Origin: Oceanihabitans sp.
GTDB taxonomy: Bacteria > Bacteroidota > Bacteroidia > Flavobacteriales > Flavobacteriaceae
Direction: 5' to 3'
NCBI GenBank assembly: GCA_018067265.1
Contig: JAGPUY010000172.1
Coordinates: 1-9,361, forward strand
DNA length: 9,361 nt
Positions within the stretch are counted from its first letter, which is position 1, and the number at the start of each line of letters is the position of its first letter. The notes beneath the pieces are model-generated. The model saw only the letters and a list, made by a program, of their open reading frames with translations, did no database searches and was not told the origin of the DNA. A program made the translations under genes and the position numbers. Below are positions 6,078-9,361 of the stretch, piece after piece.

Positions 6078-6446
6078 ATGCAATTATCCAAAACCGAAGA
6101 AGATTTAATGAATCATATCTGGAAATTAGAAAAGGCTTTTATGAAAGATTTGCTAGAAGCATATCCAGAGCCTAAACCTGCCAACACAACCGTTGCTACG
6201 CTTTTAAAACGCATGACAGATAAAGGATTTATTGCTTATACTCTTTTTGGTAATTCTCGTGAGTACTATCCTTTAGTAAAGAAAAAAGACTATTTCTCAA
6301 AACATGTAAATGGTTTAATTAAAAACTTTTTTAATGATAGTAGTTCCCAATTTGCTTCCTTTTTCACCAAAGAAACCAATCTATCTAAAAAAGAATTAGA
6401 AGATTTAAGAAGCCTTATAGATCAAGAAATAAAAAACAAACCATAG
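6078..6446 (+). CDS. BlaI/MecI/CopY-family transcriptional repressor
   Basis: A 122-residue protein of the usual family length. The N-terminal winged helix (about 1-70) starts LSKTEEDLMNHIWKLEKAF; the recognition region is PANTTVATLLKRMTDKGFI (34-52) and the wing YTLFGNSREYYPLV (54-67). The C-terminal helices (about 75-118, with NLSKKELEDLRSLID) correspond to the dimerisation domain. Family members bind TACAnnTGTA dyads as dimers and are inactivated when a partner M56 protease triggers their cleavage. Here three such dyads precede the gene and an M56 gene follows 92 bp later, so it very probably represses its own operon. The region aligned by eye with the staphylococcal Asn-Phe cleavage site reads Ser94-Phe95, so the cut site may differ. 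No beta-lactamase gene is nearby, so the regulated function is unknown. Confidence 0.95.
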   Translation: MQLSKTEEDLMNHIWKLEKAFMKDLLEAYPEPKPANTTVATLLKRMTDKGFIAYTLFGNSREYYPLVKKKDYFSKHVNGLIKNFFNDSSSQFASFFTKETNLSKKELEDLRSLIDQEIKNKP

Positions 6447-6538
6447 TAGTACTATAATTTGAAAAATAGAATTAATCAAAATCTATAAGGAACAATGCGA
6501 TCATTAATAAAGAAGAATAACCAACGAATTCAATAGTC

Positions 6539-8437
6539 ATGGAAATAGCTCTATTAAAATCCAGTATATGTTTGCTTGCTTTTATTGCTTTCTATAAAGT
6601 ATTTTTAGAAAGAACAAGTAACCATTCCTTTAAACGCTTCTACTTATTAGGTGTTGTATTGGTTTCTATTACCATTCCTTTTATAACCTTTATAGAATAT
6701 ATAGAACCTCAAAATGCATTAACCAATATTTCTGAAGTAACAGGTTTTTCTGAAAGCCAAAACCCAATCCTAAAAGAGCCAACAAACTATTTACCAATAG
6801 TATTATGGAGTATTTACGGATTAGGAGTTCTATTATTTTTAATACGATTTGTCTACAATCTATCGCAAATAGCCTTAAAAATAAGAAGAAATCCGAAGCA
6901 TAAAACAAACGATTTTATCCGTGTTTTATTGAAAGACTTAATAATACCACACACCTTTTTTAGTTACATTTTTTTCAATAAAACCAAATTTGAAAATGAT
7001 GAAATCCCAAAAGAAGTTTTACTTCATGAGCAAACACACGCCAAACAAAAACACAGTTTAGACATACTGTTTATAGAGGTCTTACAAATAATATTTTGGT
7101 TTCATCCATTAATATACATCTTAAAAAAAGACATCAAACTAAACCATGAATTTTTAGCAGATCAAGCAGTTATTAATCAAGGCATAGAAAGTACTAATTA
7201 TCAAAAAATCTTGCTATCGTTCTCATCAAACCAGCAAGCATTAACCTTAGAACACGCAATCAATTATTCATCCATCAAAAAACGATTTACAGTTATGAAA
7301 ACACAAACATCCAAACAGACTTTTTGGCTTCGTAGTTTATTACTACTTCCATTATTAGCAATCTTAATTTTTAGCTTTAGTAGTAAAAAGCAGGTAGAAA
7401 AACCAACGACAGAAGTAGTAGATAACCAAGAAAAAACACAAGAAACACTTTTAACCATTAACGGTATTATATGCGATGGCAGTATACCAAACCTATCTAA
7501 AAAAGGAATTGAAAATCTAATATTAGGAACAACCACAGATCAAGAAATAAAAAGTTTTCTATTTAAAATAGCGGGAAAGTCTACAGTAAAAGTAACTGGA
7601 AACACGTTAAACAAAGAAGCTAAAAACCTATTAAATAATTTAGAAATTGGAACCATCGTTCAGTTGTTCCATATAAAAACAGAAACGGATAAATTTCCGC
7701 CAATACTAATTACTTTAGTAGATAAAAACGACAAAAATTATTCGCATTCCCCAATTGTTAAAAAAGGAGAAGTAAGTAACATTCCACCTCCACCACCTCC
7801 AACCAAAGTACCTCAACATGAAAAGGGGAAAAGATTAACATTAAATGAAATCATTAATAAAACACCTAAAAATGTGGAATCTGGCTATGAAATGCTTGAC
7901 AATGGTGAATCTCATTATTTTACGGTAAATGATGGTAAAAAAACCTATTACAACAAGGATGGATATATTACGGATGATAAAGGAAATATATTACCTCCTC
8001 CTCCTCCAGCACCTAAAGTATTAAAAGGGGAAGTTTCTAACATTCCACCACCTCCACCACCAAAGTCTCCATTAGATCACGTAGTCGAAATGGCGAAAAA
8101 AGATGCTAATTTTTATTTTGAAGGGAAGAAAATCACATCCGATAAAGCTATTGAAATAATAAAAAGCGATAACGATTTAAGTATTTCTACGCAAACAAAA
8201 GGTTTCAAAAAACCAATGGTAAACATCACAACAAATCCAGTGATTACCGATGAAAACGGAAAAGTAATCACTAAAGTAGAAACAGTACAAGACCTAAAAT
8301 CGAATACTCAAAAAGACAAAAATGGATATGTAGAAATAAATGGCACTACCTATTTCTATACCATTAAAAATAAAAAAATAACGTATTTCAACAGATACGG
8401 AAAAAAAGTTAATGAAAAAGGAACGGTACTAAATTAG
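6539..8437 (+). CDS. BlaR1-like M56-family membrane metallopeptidase with repeat-rich C-terminus
   Basis: A 632-residue membrane protein. Predicted helices are at about 4-22, 36-53 and 84-105, a hydrophobic stretch at about 176-195, and a helix at about 262-280. The M56 zinc motif is HEQTH (163-167), with E204 in NHEFLAD as the probable third ligand. In BlaR1 this protease triggers inactivation of the BlaI-type repressor; the partner repressor is encoded just upstream. No penicillin-binding sensor domain (SxxK/KTG) follows. Instead, the region after residue 280 carries a globular stretch (303-400) and KGEVSNIPPPPPP twice (409-421, 496-508), with another PPPPP at 486-490. A GY...YFT...KKxTYYN...KG module of about 37 residues also appears twice (449-485, 596-631). 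This region is presumably periplasmic, and its ligand is unknown. A TonB-like C-terminal domain is not evident. The gene ends before a strong terminator, so repressor and protease form a two-gene operon. Confidence 0.93.
   Translation: MEIALLKSSICLLAFIAFYKVFLERTSNHSFKRFYLLGVVLVSITIPFITFIEYIEPQNALTNISEVTGFSESQNPILKEPTNYLPIVLWSIYGLGVLLFLIRFVYNLSQIALKIRRNPKHKTNDFIRVLLKDLIIPHTFFSYIFFNKTKFENDEIPKEVLLHEQTHAKQKHSLDILFIEVLQIIFWFHPLIYILKKDIKLNHEFLADQAVINQGIESTNYQKILLSFSSNQQALTLEHAINYSSIKKRFTVMKTQTSKQTFWLRSLLLLPLLAILIFSFSSKKQVEKPTTEVVDNQEKTQETLLTINGIICDGSIPNLSKKGIENLILGTTTDQEIKSFLFKIAGKSTVKVTGNTLNKEAKNLLNNLEIGTIVQLFHIKTETDKFPPILITLVDKNDKNYSHSPIVKKGEVSNIPPPPPPTKVPQHEKGKRLTLNEIINKTPKNVESGYEMLDNGESHYFTVNDGKKTYYNKDGYITDDKGNILPPPPPAPKVLKGEVSNIPPPPPPKSPLDHVVEMAKKDANFYFEGKKITSDKAIEIIKSDNDLSISTQTKGFKKPMVNITTNPVITDENGKVITKVETVQDLKSNTQKDKNGYVEINGTTYFYTIKNKKITYFNRYGKKVNEKGTVLN
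7763..7801 (+). repeat. Poly-proline repeat unit, copy 1 (inside the M56 gene)
   Basis: Encodes KGEVSNIPPPPPP (residues 409-421). A near-identical 39-bp unit lies at 8024-8062 with several synonymous changes, so the protein sequence is conserved more strictly than the DNA. Confidence 0.85.
7883..7993 (+). repeat. YFT/KKxTYYN protein module, copy 1 (inside the M56 gene)
   Basis: Residues 449-485. It shares with copy 2 (596-631) an initial GY, a central YFT/FYT, KK.TY(Y/F)N(K/R).G, and a final (D/E).KG.(I/V)L. This indicates a duplicated module of about 37 residues. Confidence 0.7.
8024..8062 (+). repeat. Poly-proline repeat unit, copy 2 (inside the M56 gene)
   Basis: Encodes KGEVSNIPPPPPP (residues 496-508), identical in protein to copy 1 at 7763-7801, 261 bp (87 codons) upstream. 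Confidence 0.85.
8324..8431 (+). repeat. YFT/KKxTYYN protein module, copy 2 (inside the M56 gene)
   Basis: Residues 596-631, one short of the C-terminus. It aligns with copy 1 (449-485) with a single one-residue gap; divergence at the DNA level shows the duplication is not recent. Confidence 0.7.
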
Positions 8438-8458
8438 ACTTAAATAGATATAATTTTT

Positions 8459-8499
8459 AAAGACCTTTCTAGTGTAAAAAGCTAGAAAGGTCTTTTTTT
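8459..8499 (+). terminator. Strong intrinsic terminator of the BlaI-like/M56 operon
   Basis: A perfect 14-bp stem (8459-8472, core gacctttctag, with 8482-8495) has a 9-nt loop and a T7 run at 8493-8499. It starts 21 bp after the M56 stop codon and separates this operon from the DUF4407 gene. Confidence 0.94.
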
Positions 8500-8569
8500 G
8501 TTTAAAAAGTGTAACAAAAAAGCCCTTTCGGCGTTCTAATAGCCTAATCATCAATCAAAATCAATCCTC

Positions 8570-9361
8570 ATGTTAAAACAATTTTTTATTATCTGCTCTG
8601 GCGCAGATACCAACATTCTCAAAGATTGCTCTAATGGAGAGCAAAACAAATACGCAGGAATTGGAGCTACTGTTTTCTTTACTGCAATCATGGCATTTAT
8701 AGCCTCTAGTTATGCGCTTTTTACGGTTTTCGATAATCTATATACAGCCATCTTTTTTGGCTTAATCTGGGGATTACTCATTTTTAATTTAGATCGTTTT
8801 ATTGTTTCTACCATAAAGAAAAGGGATCGTTTTATGGATGAATTTATTCAAGCTTCCCCAAGAATTGTATTGGCATTAATTATCGCTATTGTAATCTCCA
8901 AACCCTTAGAATTAAAGATTTTTGAAAAGGAAATTAATCAAGTCCTTTTAGAACAAAAAAACGAGCTTACGCTAGCAAACAAAGATCAAATCGCTTTACA
9001 ATTTACTCCTGAAATAGAAACTTTAGAAAACAACATAACAACTTTACAAACAGAAATAGACACCAAAGAAGCAGCAGTAAATGCCTTATATGCTATTTTT
9101 ATTAACGAAGCAGAAGGCACAACCGGAACCAAGCTTTTAGGCAAAGGTCCGGTCTACAAAGAAAAGCGAGATAAACACGATGCTGCTTTAGCAGAATTAC
9201 AAGAATTAAAAACCAACAACAAAGAAAAAATTGCAACTACCGAAACACAAATAACACAACTTAAAACAGATTACGAAACACAAGTGGCAACTACACAACC
9301 CATTATTGATGGCTTTGATGGTTTAATGGCAAGAGTAAATGCGTTAAACCAATTACCTTGG
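8570..9361 (+). CDS. DUF4407 membrane/coiled-coil protein, 5' part (cut by window edge)
   Basis: The frame is open from the ATG at 8570-8572 to the window end: 264 residues, C-terminus missing. It starts MLKQFFIICSGADTNIL, then shows hydrophobic helices at about 31-53, 57-73 and 98-111. The family-typical motifs NLDRFIVST (73-81) and SKPLELKIFEKEI (110-122) are present. From about 120 to 245 it is highly charged, with heptad-like Leu/Ile spacing (TLENNITTLQTEID; LAELQELK), consistent with a long coiled coil. This order matches DUF4407 proteins, common in Bacteroidota and of unknown function. In full-length members a further membrane segment usually follows the coiled coil. It is preceded by the operon terminator, so it is a separate transcription unit; no clear promoter box was found in 8500-8569. 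Confidence 0.88.
   Translation, partial: MLKQFFIICSGADTNILKDCSNGEQNKYAGIGATVFFTAIMAFIASSYALFTVFDNLYTAIFFGLIWGLLIFNLDRFIVSTIKKRDRFMDEFIQASPRIVLALIIAIVISKPLELKIFEKEINQVLLEQKNELTLANKDQIALQFTPEIETLENNITTLQTEIDTKEAAVNALYAIFINEAEGTTGTKLLGKGPVYKEKRDKHDAALAELQELKTNNKEKIATTETQITQLKTDYETQVATTQPIIDGFDGLMARVNALNQLPW

Noticed and set aside
6690..6908. Minus-strand frames inside the M56 gene (also 7264-7536)
   Set aside because: Antisense to well-supported M56 coding sequence, no domain recognised.
7763..8062. CRISPR or tandem DNA repeat array in the M56 gene
   Set aside because: There are only two in-frame copies coding for poly-proline segments, conserved at protein rather than DNA level.
6539..8437. 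Beta-lactam sensor (true BlaR1/MecR1) assignment
   Set aside because: The penicillin-binding domain and its SxxK/KTG motifs are missing, and no beta-lactamase gene is adjacent.

Overview
The window reads as chromosomal DNA of a marine-type flavobacterium (Bacteroidota, probably Flavobacteriaceae). The basis is an AT-rich composition, almost no Shine-Dalgarno sites, Bacteroidota-style promoter boxes (TAnnTTTG), a secreted protease with a type IX secretion (T9SS) C-terminal sorting domain, a BlaI/M56 pair of the kind common in this phylum, and a DUF4407 protein. No insertion sequence, CRISPR array or phage gene was seen.

Left part (1-1404, minus strand): the 5' end of egtD (histidine N-alpha-methyltransferase, cut by the window edge) lies 73 bp downstream of egtB (iron-dependent sulfoxide synthase). 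Together they suggest synthesis of ergothioneine or a related thiol-histidine. A stretch without a convincing gene follows (about 1405-1885). It contains a weak, stop-interrupted minus-strand frame that may be a gene relic. Then come a strong terminator and tRNA-Leu(UAG), also on the minus strand.

Middle (2121-5958): an M20-family zinc dipeptidase and an EamA/DMT 10-TM transporter lie on the plus strand. Convergent to them, with only 10 bp between stop codons, is a secreted M28 aminopeptidase-like protein with an Ig-like segment and a T9SS sorting domain. Extracellular peptide breakdown (M28), cytoplasmic dipeptide cleavage (M20) and a metabolite transporter fit a peptide-using lifestyle, but this functional link is inference.

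Right part (5959-9361): a BlaI/MecI-family repressor is followed by an M56 (BlaR1-like) membrane metallopeptidase and ends at a strong terminator. The promoter region upstream of the repressor holds three TCTACA-NN-TGTAGA dyads. The first covers the likely -33 TTG, the second contains a perfect -7 TAnnTTTG box, and the third abuts the start codon. This is a compact, sequence-visible autoregulatory switch and the most interesting feature of the window. The M56 protein lacks a penicillin-sensor domain and instead carries a long C-terminal region with duplicated poly-proline and YFT/KKxTYYN-type repeats. The window ends inside a DUF4407 membrane/coiled-coil protein. I did not find a clearly undescribed system; the best leads are the operator/promoter architecture and the repeat-bearing M56 sensor.
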